The translations under genes were made by a program, and so were the position numbers. A DNA stretch of 61,537 nucleotides from Clostridia bacterium (lineage in GTDB: Bacteria > Bacillota > Clostridia > Christensenellales > CAG-138). How positions within the stretch are numbered: the first letter of the stretch is position 1; each line of letters begins with the position of its first letter. Of this stretch, positions 52,260-61,537 are shown piece by piece. The DNA lies in the NCBI GenBank assembly GCA_017435905.1, contig JAFSEB010000073.1:1-61537 (forward strand), given 5' to 3'. The notes beneath the pieces were generated by a model. That model was not told where the DNA came from, did not search any database, and worked only from the letters and a program-made list of their open reading frames with translations.

Positions 52260-53654
52260 TCAGCGCCTGTTGTAGTTGGAGCGGTATGCCTTGCGCTTAC
52301 GGGCACGGCGCCTGCGGCGGCGTGTGGTGGCGATTGCTTTTGCTGCAAGAACGATCACGAGCAGTACCACAAGCAGCACGATCCAGAACACAAGGGAACT
52401 GCCCTTTTCGCCGTTGCCGTCTTCGGTGTCGCTATCCTCCGGCGTGCCGACAATAAGGGGGCTTGCGCTCGGGGCGGGAACGGTTTCGATGGGCGCAGGC
52501 TCGATGGCAGAGGATGCCACAAGGTCAACGGAGAAGAGCGTTGCGCTCTGGTACTGGTAGGCGACGGTGCCGATCACTTCGCCTGCGGCGATGGGGGCTT
52601 CCAGCTTACGGGTCAGGGCAGTCTGCGCCACGACCTGAGTGGGGTCTGCTTCGATGGCGGCGATCACGTCTTTTTTGTCGGTCACGGTGTGCCCTTCAAG
52701 GTTTGCCGTGGCGGTGATCTCCGTTTCGGTGGCGCCGGTCACGGGGAAGGTGAATTCCGTTTCAAGGTTCAGCAGCGTGGGATCAAGGGAATCGTAATTG
52801 GCAAAGCCCCAATCGAAGAATTTCGCTGCGTTTTCAAAGCGGTAGTTGGTGCTGACTTTGTTGGAGTAGTCGCCGAACAGCACGAGGATGAGCTCCACGC
52901 CGTCACGCTCTGCGCTTGCAACAAGGCAGCGGCCGGCATAGTCCGTATCGCCGGTCTTAACGCCGGTGGCGTAGCGGTATTCGTAGCTGTCCTCACCCTC
53001 CTTGGTGTAGATGAGCTTGTTGGAGTTGGTAAGCTGATAGCCGTTGGAATCCTTGTTGGTGGGCGGCACATCATAGGTTTCTGCGCTGACGATGCTGCGG
53101 AACTCCTCGTTCTTCATGGCGTAGCGGGTGAGAAGGGCCATATCGTAGGCGCTGCAGTAATGGTCTTCGTTATGAAGGCCGTTGGATTTGACGAAGTGGG
53201 TGTCCGTCATGCCGAGGGATGCGGCTTTTTGGTTCATCAGGTTCGCAAATTCGCTTTCGGTGCCGGAAATGTGCTCCGCAATGGCCTTTGCGGCATCGTT
53301 GCCGCTGCGCAGCATCAGACCGTAAAGCAGCGAGCGCAGGGAAAGCTCTTCCCGGCGGACGATGCCCATGGTGGAGCCGCGGGTCTCCACGTTTTCGCCG
53401 ACGGTGACGGTAACATCAAGGTCCGGGCACTGCTCAAGTGCCAGGATGCAGGTCATAACTTTGGTGGTGCTGGCGGGAAAGGAATGCTCGTGGGCGTTCT
53501 TTTCAAAAAGGACGGTGCCGGAAGAAGCTTCCATCAGCACGATATAGGGGGTGGAAACCTCGTTGGGGTCAAAACCTTCTGCAAACGATACGGTGGGCAG
53601 AAGGGAGAACGCCATCAAAAGCGCAGCGAAGCATGCAGTGATTTTCTTAAACAA
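52260..53654 (-). CDS. D-alanyl-D-alanine carboxypeptidase (S11, DacF-like)
   Basis: TTG at 53654 (AGGAAAGGA upstream) starts a signal peptide (ITACFAALLMAFSLLPTVSF). The penicillin-binding triad is complete: SFPASTTKVM (Ser62, Lys65), SGN in GLMLRSGNDAAKA, and KTG in YATGVKTGDTD. The second half is a DUF-like beta domain, then a Pro-rich linker, a membrane helix (LVFWIVLLVVLLVIVLAAKA) and a long Arg-rich basic tail. It trims peptidoglycan stem peptides at the cell surface; DacF-type enzymes matter for spore cortex. 464 residues, slightly long because of the anchor. Confidence 0.92.
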   Translation of the reverse strand: MFKKITACFAALLMAFSLLPTVSFAEGFDPNEVSTPYIVLMEASSGTVLFEKNAHEHSFPASTTKVMTCILALEQCPDLDVTVTVGENVETRGSTMGIVRREELSLRSLLYGLMLRSGNDAAKAIAEHISGTESEFANLMNQKAASLGMTDTHFVKSNGLHNEDHYCSAYDMALLTRYAMKNEEFRSIVSAETYDVPPTNKDSNGYQLTNSNKLIYTKEGEDSYEYRYATGVKTGDTDYAGRCLVASAERDGVELILVLFGDYSNKVSTNYRFENAAKFFDWGFANYDSLDPTLLNLETEFTFPVTGATETEITATANLEGHTVTDKKDVIAAIEADPTQVVAQTALTRKLEAPIAAGEVIGTVAYQYQSATLFSVDLVASSAIEPAPIETVPAPSASPLIVGTPEDSDTEDGNGEKGSSLVFWIVLLVVLLVIVLAAKAIATTRRRRRRARKRKAYRSNYNRR

Positions 53655-53835
53655 AGCGGGAGGTCCTTTCCTGCAGAATGATGTGCCGAAGGGCAATGCC
53701 TGCGGCACTGTAGTTACAATTAATAAGTATAACAAAAAGCGCATCGCTTTGTACAGGCGATTTTGCGAAAAACGGCGGAAAAACGGATTCTTTTCAAACG
53801 GTTCATAAAGCTTTTCGACATTGACAGAAATCGCA

Positions 53836-53864
53836 GTTTCAAACCGGACGAAATATGGTATAAT
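53836..53864 (+). promoter_or_regulatory. Likely promoter of the two-component/GerMN operon
   Basis: A TATAAT -10 box at 53859-53864 with a weak -35 (TTTCAA at 53837-53842, 16-bp spacer). Downstream is the response regulator with GGAGG before ATG 53946. Confidence 0.5.
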
Positions 53865-53945
53865 ACAACTATCTATATATGGATCATCTTTTTTTAACCG
53901 CTATTATTCATGATACCCCTGTTTTACGGGGGAAAGGAGGACGTT

Positions 53946-54632
53946 ATGGCAAAACGCATTCTGCTTGTGGATGACGAACCGCTGATCTTAAAGGGGCTGA
54001 AATTCTCTCTTGAGCAGGACGGCTATGAAACGGACAGCGCTGCAGACGGCGAGGAAGCGCTGATGAAGATGCGAAAGGGCGGCTACGATATCGTGCTGCT
54101 CGATGTGATGCTGCCGAAGCTTTCCGGCATCGAAGTGTGTCAGACCATCCGTGAAACAAGCGATGTGCCCATCATCATGCTTACCGCAAAGGGTGAGGAT
54201 ATGGACAAGATCCTTGGCCTTGAATACGGTGCGGATGACTACATGACAAAGCCCTTCAACATCCTTGAGGTCAAGGCACGCATCAAGAGCATCCTGCGGC
54301 GCACCAGCGTGCAGGCGGAAGCGCCGAAGCTTGAGCTGACCGCCGGCGATCTTGTGATCAACATCGGCAACCGCAGCGTAACGGCACGGGGTGAAAACGT
54401 GAACCTGACCGCCAAGGAATTTGACCTGCTGCAGCTGTTCATGAACAATCCCGGCCGTGTGTACAGCAGGGATGAACTTCTTGAGACTGTTTGGGGATTC
54501 GAATACCTTGGTGATGTCCGCACGGTGGATGTCCACATTCGCCGCCTGCGTGAAAAGATCGAAAAGGATTCCACGAAGCCGGTCTTTATTATGACGAAAT
54601 GGGGAGTTGGATATTACTTTGCAGAGCAATAA
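53946..54632 (+). CDS. OmpR-family response regulator
   Basis: The 228-residue protein has a receiver domain (phospho-acceptor Asp53 in DIVLLDVMLPK, Lys in DDYMTKPF) and a winged-helix DNA-binding domain ending VDVHIRRLREKIEKD ... VGYYFAEQ. GGAGG precedes ATG 53946. It overlaps the sensor kinase start. Because it heads an operon with two GerMN lipoproteins it probably senses an envelope state. Confidence 0.92.
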   Translation: MAKRILLVDDEPLILKGLKFSLEQDGYETDSAADGEEALMKMRKGGYDIVLLDVMLPKLSGIEVCQTIRETSDVPIIMLTAKGEDMDKILGLEYGADDYMTKPFNILEVKARIKSILRRTSVQAEAPKLELTAGDLVINIGNRSVTARGENVNLTAKEFDLLQLFMNNPGRVYSRDELLETVWGFEYLGDVRTVDVHIRRLREKIEKDSTKPVFIMTKWGVGYYFAEQ

Positions 54633-56082
54633 ATCCCGTGGCTCCATCCGCGGCCGCATGGTCGCAGTATATCTGATCGTAACAACGGTTGCGCTGCTCG
54701 CGATCGCCTATGTGACGTCCGGGCTGGTGGAATCCTTTTTGGTGAACCAGCGAACGGAAACACAGTCCGAGGAAACGGTGCGCCTTGCTTTTGAACTTGC
54801 CCCCGAAATGGGTACGGAAAACACCGAAAACGTCTATCAGCTCATCTCGGAACGGGCACAGACCATGAATGGGCGCATCCTTGTTCTTGATACGGATGCG
54901 GTGGTGCTTGTGGACTCCGCATCTTACCAGAACGGCTTTCACCTTCCTTACAGGGAGGTGCGTGATGTGCTGATCGGCGCAAAACAGTCTTCCTACGGCT
55001 TTCACAGGATCACCCGTGATGATGCTGAAACGGGTGCGGAAGCATCCTACTGGGCCGTTTATTACACCGCTCCCATCGTGCATGACGGTCTTTATGTGGG
55101 TGCGGTGCTCTTTTCTTCCATGCTCCAGGATGTGGAAGACAGCGTGAGGGACATCATGATGCAGATATCCATGACGTTTTTGCTGGTGATGATCGTAATG
55201 GCTGTCCTCAGCTTCGGCATGTCCGGCATCGTGGCAAAGCCCATCGTGGAGCTTACCAATGCCATCCGCCGCATGAGCAAAAAGGGCGGCGTACGGGTCG
55301 AGATAAAGGGAACCGACGAGACCGCCGAGCTTGGGCGTGCCATCAACCGCATGAGCGAACAGATCGAAGCCCATGACAGGGTGCGTGATGAGTTCGTTTC
55401 CAACGCATCCCACGAATTGAAGACGCCCCTTGCCACCATGAAGGTGCTTTCGGAGACCATCCTTTACGAAGAACATCCCGATCCTGCCATGATGAAGGAA
55501 TTTTTCCAGGATGTGAACCACGAGGTGGACAGGCTTTCCCGTGTCATCACGGACCTTCTTCGCCTTGTAAAGATCGATGAAACGGAAAGCGGCGAGCTTG
55601 CGGCTGTTCCGGTGCGGCTTGATGCCGTGACGGAGCGGGTCGTAAAGCGCCTGATGCCCCTTGCGGACAAGAAGGGCATCAAGCTGCATGCATCTACCCG
55701 GGAAGTCACCGTGATGGGCGAGGACCTCCGCCTTGAGCAGGTGGCGATCAACCTGATCGAAAATGCCATCAAGTATACGGATGAAGGCAGCGTTTCCGTC
55801 TATGTGGCAGTGGAAAACAAAGAGGCGCTGCTGCGTGTGAAGGATACCGGCATCGGCATTCCGGAAGAGGCGCAGGCGCATCTGTTTGAACGTTTTTACC
55901 GTGTGGACAAAGCACGTTCCAGAGGCACAGGTGGCACGGGTCTCGGCCTTTCCATCGTGGAAAAGATCGTTGCCGTGCACGGCGGCTATATGGAAGTGGA
56001 AAGCGAAGCGGGGAAGGGCAGCACGTTTACAGCCCACTTCCCCCTCGGCAGCACACAGATGGGCGGAGGTGAAGAAGCATGA
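54607..56082 (+). CDS. Membrane sensor histidine kinase
   Basis: The 491-residue protein has two membrane helices (about 20-45 and 185-210) around an extracellular sensor domain, then HAMP, the dimerisation/phospho-acceptor helix with His269 in SNASHELKTPLATM, and a HATPase domain (NLIENAIKYTDEG, VKDTGIGIP, GTGLGLSIVEK). The start overlaps the response regulator; TTG 54607 or TTG 54619 are possible, with GGGGAG at 54601-54606 favouring the latter. Confidence 0.9.
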   Translation: MDITLQSNKSRGSIRGRMVAVYLIVTTVALLAIAYVTSGLVESFLVNQRTETQSEETVRLAFELAPEMGTENTENVYQLISERAQTMNGRILVLDTDAVVLVDSASYQNGFHLPYREVRDVLIGAKQSSYGFHRITRDDAETGAEASYWAVYYTAPIVHDGLYVGAVLFSSMLQDVEDSVRDIMMQISMTFLLVMIVMAVLSFGMSGIVAKPIVELTNAIRRMSKKGGVRVEIKGTDETAELGRAINRMSEQIEAHDRVRDEFVSNASHELKTPLATMKVLSETILYEEHPDPAMMKEFFQDVNHEVDRLSRVITDLLRLVKIDETESGELAAVPVRLDAVTERVVKRLMPLADKKGIKLHASTREVTVMGEDLRLEQVAINLIENAIKYTDEGSVSVYVAVENKEALLRVKDTGIGIPEEAQAHLFERFYRVDKARSRGTGGTGLGLSIVEKIVAVHGGYMEVESEAGKGSTFTAHFPLGSTQMGGGEEA

Positions 56083-57119
56083 GGAAAAACCGTCTTTTTG
56101 TGCTGCTTGCGCTCTCGCTGGCCGTTTGCATGCTGCTGACAGGCTGCGTGGCGGCAAGGACGATCCGGGAGGACAGCGTGAAGGAAGACCTTCCCTCCGT
56201 TGAACCCGATGCCGGCATCCGGCGAGATGTAAATGCGATGCTGTATTTCCGTCTTTCCGGCGAACGGTATCTTGCATCGGTCTATGCGGAAGTGCCGGTC
56301 CATATCAACGAAACGCCGGAAGCGGCAATCGTACGGGCGCTGATCAATGCAAATCATATTGCAGCGGAAGACGATCTGTCTTCGGCGTTCCCCGACGGTA
56401 CGGAGATAAAAGAGGTGACAAAGGATAATAACATCCTCTATGTGACCCTTTCCTCCGCATACCTTGATGACGGTCCTTTGCAGCAGGCAGAACAGGAAAA
56501 ACGGGAACAGCTTGAACAGAACCTCATCACGAAGGCGGAATACGATGCGCAGATGGAAGCGCTTCGGGAAGAAATCTATACGCAGCGGCGTATGGGGCTT
56601 TACGCCATTGTCAATTCCGTTACCGCCTACGACCCTACGCTGCGTGTGCTGCTTTCCGCAGAGCGGCAGGAAGGCGACAGCGAGCGCATCCATTACGATG
56701 AGCTTGGCATCGAGACCGAGACCGAGCTCAGTTCCAGCCTGATCGAGCCGCTTTCCTTCGAGGAAAGCGTGATCGCAACGCCGGAAAGTATGCTGGAATG
56801 CGTGCTCAGGCACCTTGTACTGGGTGAAACGGAAAAGGCGTATTTCTGGATCGCGGAGGGGCAGAATACCCGTCCGACACTTTCCGAGTTCGAAGCGGCG
56901 CTTGAAAATGCGGAGCGCATCACGCAATATGAAATGACGGGCTTCAGCCTCGGCAGCAATGTCAACTATGCCTATGCGGAGGCGGATATCACCGTGGTAC
57001 GTGCTTCCGACGGAAAAGAGACCACAAGGCACAAACGTATCCGCATGCAGAAGGAAGGCGAGCTTTATAAGGCGGATCATGAATCCCTGCTGCAGGCGGT
57101 GGGAGGTAAGCTGGAATGA
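56079..57119 (+). CDS. GerMN-domain lipoprotein
   Basis: The 346-residue protein overlaps the kinase stop by 4 bases. It has a lipobox (LLTGCVA at about residues 19-25), a GerMN/sporulation-germination domain (YFRLSGERYLASVYAEVPVH, EAAIVRALINANH, ILYVTLSSAYLDDG) and a C-terminal coiled-coil/NTF2-like part (VVRASDGKETTRHKRIRMQK). With the second GerMN lipoprotein and the two-component pair it resembles, by gene order, the actinobacterial MtrA-MtrB-LpqB set, where a lipoprotein modulates the kinase. That link is inference from gene order only. Confidence 0.82.
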   Translation: MRKNRLFVLLALSLAVCMLLTGCVAARTIREDSVKEDLPSVEPDAGIRRDVNAMLYFRLSGERYLASVYAEVPVHINETPEAAIVRALINANHIAAEDDLSSAFPDGTEIKEVTKDNNILYVTLSSAYLDDGPLQQAEQEKREQLEQNLITKAEYDAQMEALREEIYTQRRMGLYAIVNSVTAYDPTLRVLLSAERQEGDSERIHYDELGIETETELSSSLIEPLSFEESVIATPESMLECVLRHLVLGETEKAYFWIAEGQNTRPTLSEFEAALENAERITQYEMTGFSLGSNVNYAYAEADITVVRASDGKETTRHKRIRMQKEGELYKADHESLLQAVGGKLE

Positions 57120-58705
57120 TAAAACATATCTGCGCCCTGATACTGGTGCTTTCGTTTTTGCTGCCCTTTGCAGGCTGTACCATGACGGAGGAGTATCCGC
57201 CGCCGATGGAACTGAGCGACGATATGCCCCCTGCGCCGGCGGAAGATGAAGAAACGGAATCCTTTGAGGCGACGCTTTATTTCCTCTCTTCCGATAAAAA
57301 GGATTTCAAGACTGAAAACCGCATTGTTTCTTACGGCGGGGGGATCAGCCGTGCGCAGGCGATCGTCGATGCGCTGGCGGACGGACCGAAAAACAATACC
57401 ACATACCGCAGCGTGCCTTCCTGGATGACGCTGACAAGGATCGAGCAAAGCGGCGATGTGTGCAATCTGTATTTTGAAGTTGAAGGTCAGTTCCTGCCGG
57501 ATGACGAAGCCTGGCTCAAGCTGCGTGCATGCGTGGCAGCAAGCCTGATGGCAACGGAAGACATCAAAACGGTCAACACCCGCTTTTTTGAGATGGAGTG
57601 GGGGTACTACGGCTATCCTCTCGGCGCTGCGGAAGTGCCGGAAGATCTGAGCCTGCACTTGCGTTCTACCAAAAATGAATATGCCTCTTATCATACCTTC
57701 GGTTCCGGGATCATGATCAATGAGGATACGGAATACCTGACGGATACTGCCACGCTGTATTTCCCCGTCAGCGGTGAAAAACTGCTTGCGGCAAGGGGCG
57801 TGGAGATCACCTATCCGGAGCGGATCACGAAAAGCGAGCTGGCGGAGGTGCTGATCGATGCGCTTGCGGCAGGCGATCCGCAGCAGCAATACGAAAATCC
57901 GCTGCCGGAGGGCTTTTCGCTGGCATGTCCGCCTATCGTGACCTATGCGGTGGAAAAAGAGCCGGGCGTGCCCGATGAAAACAGCGTCTGCACGATCGAG
58001 ATCGTGATCGAGCCGATCGATGGGGAATATGACCGTGAAATGCTTGCAGGCATCCTGACCATGACGGTCTCCGGCTTTATTCCCAATGTGACAGGCGTGA
58101 AGGTATCGGTTGGCGAAATGCGCGAGATCATTGCCGAAGAACCGCAGCCCACTCCTGCCCCCGGGAAGCAGACGGAGCCCATTCCGGAAGGACCGCAGCT
58201 GCACATTCTTGAGACCATCGGCGATAAAACGTATACCCATGCGGATTTTTCCGACCGCATCGGCGATGTGGTGTATGTTTATTATCCCGATGAAGCAGGC
58301 AACGTGCTCTTCTCGGTGCTGCGCCTTGTGCCAAGGGCAAGTCTGGCGGATCCCTTCGTCAGGCTTGAGGAGCTGTTCAGCGGTTCCGCAGCCCCCGGCG
58401 TGCCGTATTCCGGCTTTTCGTCGGATGATATCGCCTCCATTTATGCGGTGGATGGCATTGCTGTGATCAACTGGAAAGCAGGCTTCAGCGAAAAAATGCG
58501 TTCCTATCTTGAAGGTGAAGATCCCATCGCTGCGGACAGGCGTGAAAGCATGCTGATCTACGGCATCGTCAACACGCTGACGGACATTCCCGAGGTATCG
58601 AGCGTGTGGATGCTGGAAGACGGGAAAAAGCTCGGCGCCATCGGGAATATTTATCTTGGCAACAAGCTCGTGCGCAATCCCGGGCTGATCGTGGAAAAAG
58701 AGTGA
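57116..58705 (+). CDS. GerMN-domain lipoprotein (second)
   Basis: The 529-residue protein overlaps the previous stop by 4 bases. It has a lipobox (FAGCTM), a Pro/Glu/Asp-rich linker, a GerMN-type domain (ATLYFLSSDKKDFKTENRIV) and a second one (DTATLYFPVSGEKLLAARGV) near residue 220, and a third beta-rich domain that may be a propeller-like part. Several blocks (PSWMTLTRIEQSGDVCNLYF, GSGIMINEDTEYL) match no other gene. It is an exported envelope protein; its precise role is unknown. Confidence 0.78.
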   Translation: MIKHICALILVLSFLLPFAGCTMTEEYPPPMELSDDMPPAPAEDEETESFEATLYFLSSDKKDFKTENRIVSYGGGISRAQAIVDALADGPKNNTTYRSVPSWMTLTRIEQSGDVCNLYFEVEGQFLPDDEAWLKLRACVAASLMATEDIKTVNTRFFEMEWGYYGYPLGAAEVPEDLSLHLRSTKNEYASYHTFGSGIMINEDTEYLTDTATLYFPVSGEKLLAARGVEITYPERITKSELAEVLIDALAAGDPQQQYENPLPEGFSLACPPIVTYAVEKEPGVPDENSVCTIEIVIEPIDGEYDREMLAGILTMTVSGFIPNVTGVKVSVGEMREIIAEEPQPTPAPGKQTEPIPEGPQLHILETIGDKTYTHADFSDRIGDVVYVYYPDEAGNVLFSVLRLVPRASLADPFVRLEELFSGSAAPGVPYSGFSSDDIASIYAVDGIAVINWKAGFSEKMRSYLEGEDPIAADRRESMLIYGIVNTLTDIPEVSSVWMLEDGKKLGAIGNIYLGNKLVRNPGLIVEKE

Positions 58706-59839
<1,134 letters not shown>

Positions 59840-59862
59840 ATCGACTCGATCAACCGGAACAC

Positions 59863-59897
59863 AAAAAAGGACAAAGCGGAATGCTTTGTCCTTTATT
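59863..59897. terminator. Bidirectional terminator after mnmA
   Basis: AAAGGACAAAGC-GGAAT-GCTTTGTCCTTT. Confidence 0.9.
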
Positions 59898-59908
59898 ACT
59901 TGGGGGGG

Positions 59909-60427
59909 TCAGATCTTCTTTTCAAGACATACCAGCCGCACGCCGGGGATGCCGTTGAACACACAGGGTACGGTATCGATCTCTTTAAAGCCGAGCTTTG
60001 CGTACATTTTCCGTGCGCCGCTGTTGCGTTCGTTGGTGTCGATGCGAAGGTAATGGCATCCGTGCGCAAGGGCATACGCCTCGTAAAAGGCGACGAATTG
60101 GCGGCCATAGCCTTTTCCCATGGCGCAAGGGGATACCACAAGGGTGTGGAGGATCATGATCTCGGAGGCAGGGGCATCAAATTCCCATTTTGCATTGGCA
60201 TAAACGGGGACTTCTTCCCGGTCGATTTTTGCAGCGGCATATATGACGCCCTCATCCTCCAGCACGAAAAGGGTATCCTTTGCAAGGGAAGCAAGGGCGG
60301 TTTCGGCGGTGGGATAAACGCCCCGTGCCCACCCGATGGTAAGAAGACCTGCTTCTTCTGCGGTGTGGATGTCTTCGTAGATACGGGAAACGGCAGGAAT
60401 ATCTGCGGCGGTGGCTTTTCTGATCAT
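59909..60427 (-). CDS. GNAT-family acetyltransferase
   Basis: ATG 60427 has GGAGT 6 bases upstream. The 172-residue protein shows the GNAT acetyl-CoA pattern (LHTLVVSPCAMGKGYGRQFV, then IDTNERNSGARKMYAKLGFK). The substrate is not predictable. It lies 18 bases downstream of murI on the same strand, so the two may be cotranscribed. Confidence 0.85.
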   Translation of the reverse strand: MIRKATAADIPAVSRIYEDIHTAEEAGLLTIGWARGVYPTAETALASLAKDTLFVLEDEGVIYAAAKIDREEVPVYANAKWEFDAPASEIMILHTLVVSPCAMGKGYGRQFVAFYEAYALAHGCHYLRIDTNERNSGARKMYAKLGFKEIDTVPCVFNGIPGVRLVCLEKKI

Positions 60428-60444
60428 GACACACTCCAAAGGGA

Positions 60445-61224
60445 TCATTCTTTTTGTGTAAACAGCTTGTGAAACAGGGGATCGAAACGGGAGGCATCTC
60501 CGCTTGTCAAAAACACGGTGCGTCCTTCGCCTTCTGCAGGGGCAAGGATGCCGTGCGCATGCAGCACCCGTTCAAGCTGCAGCGCAGTCGCTTTGCATCC
60601 GTCAAAAACAGCGGTGGGTCCCACGAAATGGGCGTTCGCATAACGGATGATGGCATTTTTCATAAACACAAAGTGGGTGCACCCCAGCACGATGCCGTCT
60701 ATCTTTTTATTATGCCAAGGAGAAAGGCAGCGGTCAAGGATATCATCAAAAGCATCCGCATCTGCCGCACCTTGTTCGATCCGTTCCACAAAGCCGGGGC
60801 AGGGCACATTGACGATGCGTTTGGGATCGGGCATGCGGCTTAGCAAAGAAAGGTAGCGGTCAAGCCGCACAGTGGCAGGCGTTGCCAGCATCAGGATCTT
60901 GCCGCTGCCGGGAAGCTTAGCGGCAGGTGTGATAGCAGGTTCTGTGCTGATCACGGGCAGAGGAAACTCATTGCGGATGGTATCGATGCAGGTCGCCGTT
61001 GCGGTGTTGCAGGCGATCACGAGGGCTTTGACGCCCAGGGATACAAGAAAACGGAGCGCAGCAAGTGTGAGCGCTGTGATCTCATCGGCAGAGCGCACAC
61101 CGTAAGGGGCATTGGCGTTGTCGCCGTAATAAAGAAAGGATTCATGGGGGAGAAGGCGAGCGGCTTCACGCAGTACGCTGATGCCGCCGATACCGGAATC
61201 GAAGACGCCGACAGGATCATGCAT
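60445..61224 (-). CDS. murI: Glutamate racemase
   Basis: The 259-residue protein has FDSGIGGISVL at the start and both catalytic cysteines: Cys72 in ACNTATAT and Cys182 in LGCTHF. It makes D-glutamate for peptidoglycan. The start ATG at 61224 follows a run of A/T-rich sequence; length is normal. Confidence 0.95.
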   Translation of the reverse strand: MHDPVGVFDSGIGGISVLREAARLLPHESFLYYGDNANAPYGVRSADEITALTLAALRFLVSLGVKALVIACNTATATCIDTIRNEFPLPVISTEPAITPAAKLPGSGKILMLATPATVRLDRYLSLLSRMPDPKRIVNVPCPGFVERIEQGAADADAFDDILDRCLSPWHNKKIDGIVLGCTHFVFMKNAIIRYANAHFVGPTAVFDGCKATALQLERVLHAHGILAPAEGEGRTVFLTSGDASRFDPLFHKLFTQKE

Positions 61225-61386
61225 GGGTAGATCTCCAAAAATTTTTTTGATTTATTTTATGTGAAATGAGGACGAAAAATGGATGTAAAGCACTTTTTTT
61301 AAAAAACTTTCTCCTCCCAAAAAGCCCCAAAATTGGGGAAAAAACGGGTGTGCACAAAAAAACTCAAAAAACTTTTAAAAAAGGTG

Positions 61387-61537
61387 TTGACAATTTGGGG
61401 AGTGTTTGCTAAGATATACAAGCTGTCGCGTGAGACAAACGAACGCCACGGCAAATGCACCTTGAAAACTGTATAGTGCTGAAAGAAAAAGAAGCAAAAG
61501 AACGCAATGTAATTTGAGGGAGCCTTGGAGTCTGAGA
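61387..61537 (+). promoter_or_regulatory. rRNA operon promoter and 16S leader
   Basis: TTGACA (61387-61392), 17-bp spacer, TAAGAT (61410-61415), then the conserved leader ACCTTGAAAACTGTATA at about 61459-61475 typical of Firmicute 16S leaders. The window ends before the first mature 16S base, so the rRNA gene itself is only inferred. Sequence 61225-61386 shows no gene. Confidence 0.75.

Overview
The window comes from an endospore-forming, low-to-moderate GC Firmicute of the class Clostridia, most likely a gut lineage. The evidence is split sigK segments, a Spo0A-type DNA-binding domain, GerMN lipoproteins, cohesin/dockerin surface proteins, and a typical Firmicute housekeeping set (nth, obg, yhbY, nadD-yqeK, rsfS, mnmA, murI) ending at an rRNA operon promoter.

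Positions 1-36301 are organised around the late sporulation sigma factor gene sigK. A middle piece of SigK (about 228-535) and its last 26 codons (36221-36301) lie 35.7 kb apart. Both carry the 7-bp core GCTATGT, and joining them there restores a continuous, canonical SigK C-terminus. A large serine recombinase (34618-36195) sits just inside the right end. The two inner ends carry an inverted 10-bp arm (ATCGTTTACA), and the inferred circular junction is a 54-bp imperfect palindrome centred on GT. This is a 'skin' (sigK intervening) element. The SigK N-terminal half is also missing at the left: homology starts abruptly at the 'NEIL' codons, where the classical Bacillus subtilis skin site lies, and upstream sequence looks like the tail of another recombinase. 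sigK is therefore probably interrupted twice.

Inside the element, 600-5800 holds decayed mobile-element genes (Spo0A_C protein, NlpC/P60 remnant, KTR protein, frameshifted Xre and sigma factor genes). Positions 5833-11571 hold a hydantoinase / DUF917 / cytosine-permease-type / PucR catabolic cluster. Positions 12027-14467 hold a frameshifted YyaL-type gene and a Cu/Zn superoxide dismutase-like gene.

Positions 14661-34153 are a single minus-strand operon. It starts at a consensus promoter, then a cobalamin riboswitch with its own terminator, and encodes DUF2292, dockerin and cohesin proteins, a DUF4430 protein, an alpha/alpha-barrel protein (together the two domain types of animal transcobalamin/intrinsic factor), MoxR, DUF58, a transglutaminase-like membrane protein, and a 1456-aa propeller/dockerin protein. 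The parsimonious reading is a B12-repressed surface assembly that captures corrinoids, carried on DNA that the mother cell would excise during sporulation.

To the right (36369-46287) are three more secreted proteins: an intact transglutaminase, a cohesin-dockerin protein, and a 2450-aa cohesin/YDG-repeat surface protein. The rest is conserved housekeeping DNA: nth-obg-yhbY, nadD/yqeK-rsfS, a D-Ala-D-Ala carboxypeptidase, a two-component system coupled to two GerMN lipoproteins and mnmA, then GNAT, murI and the rRNA leader.
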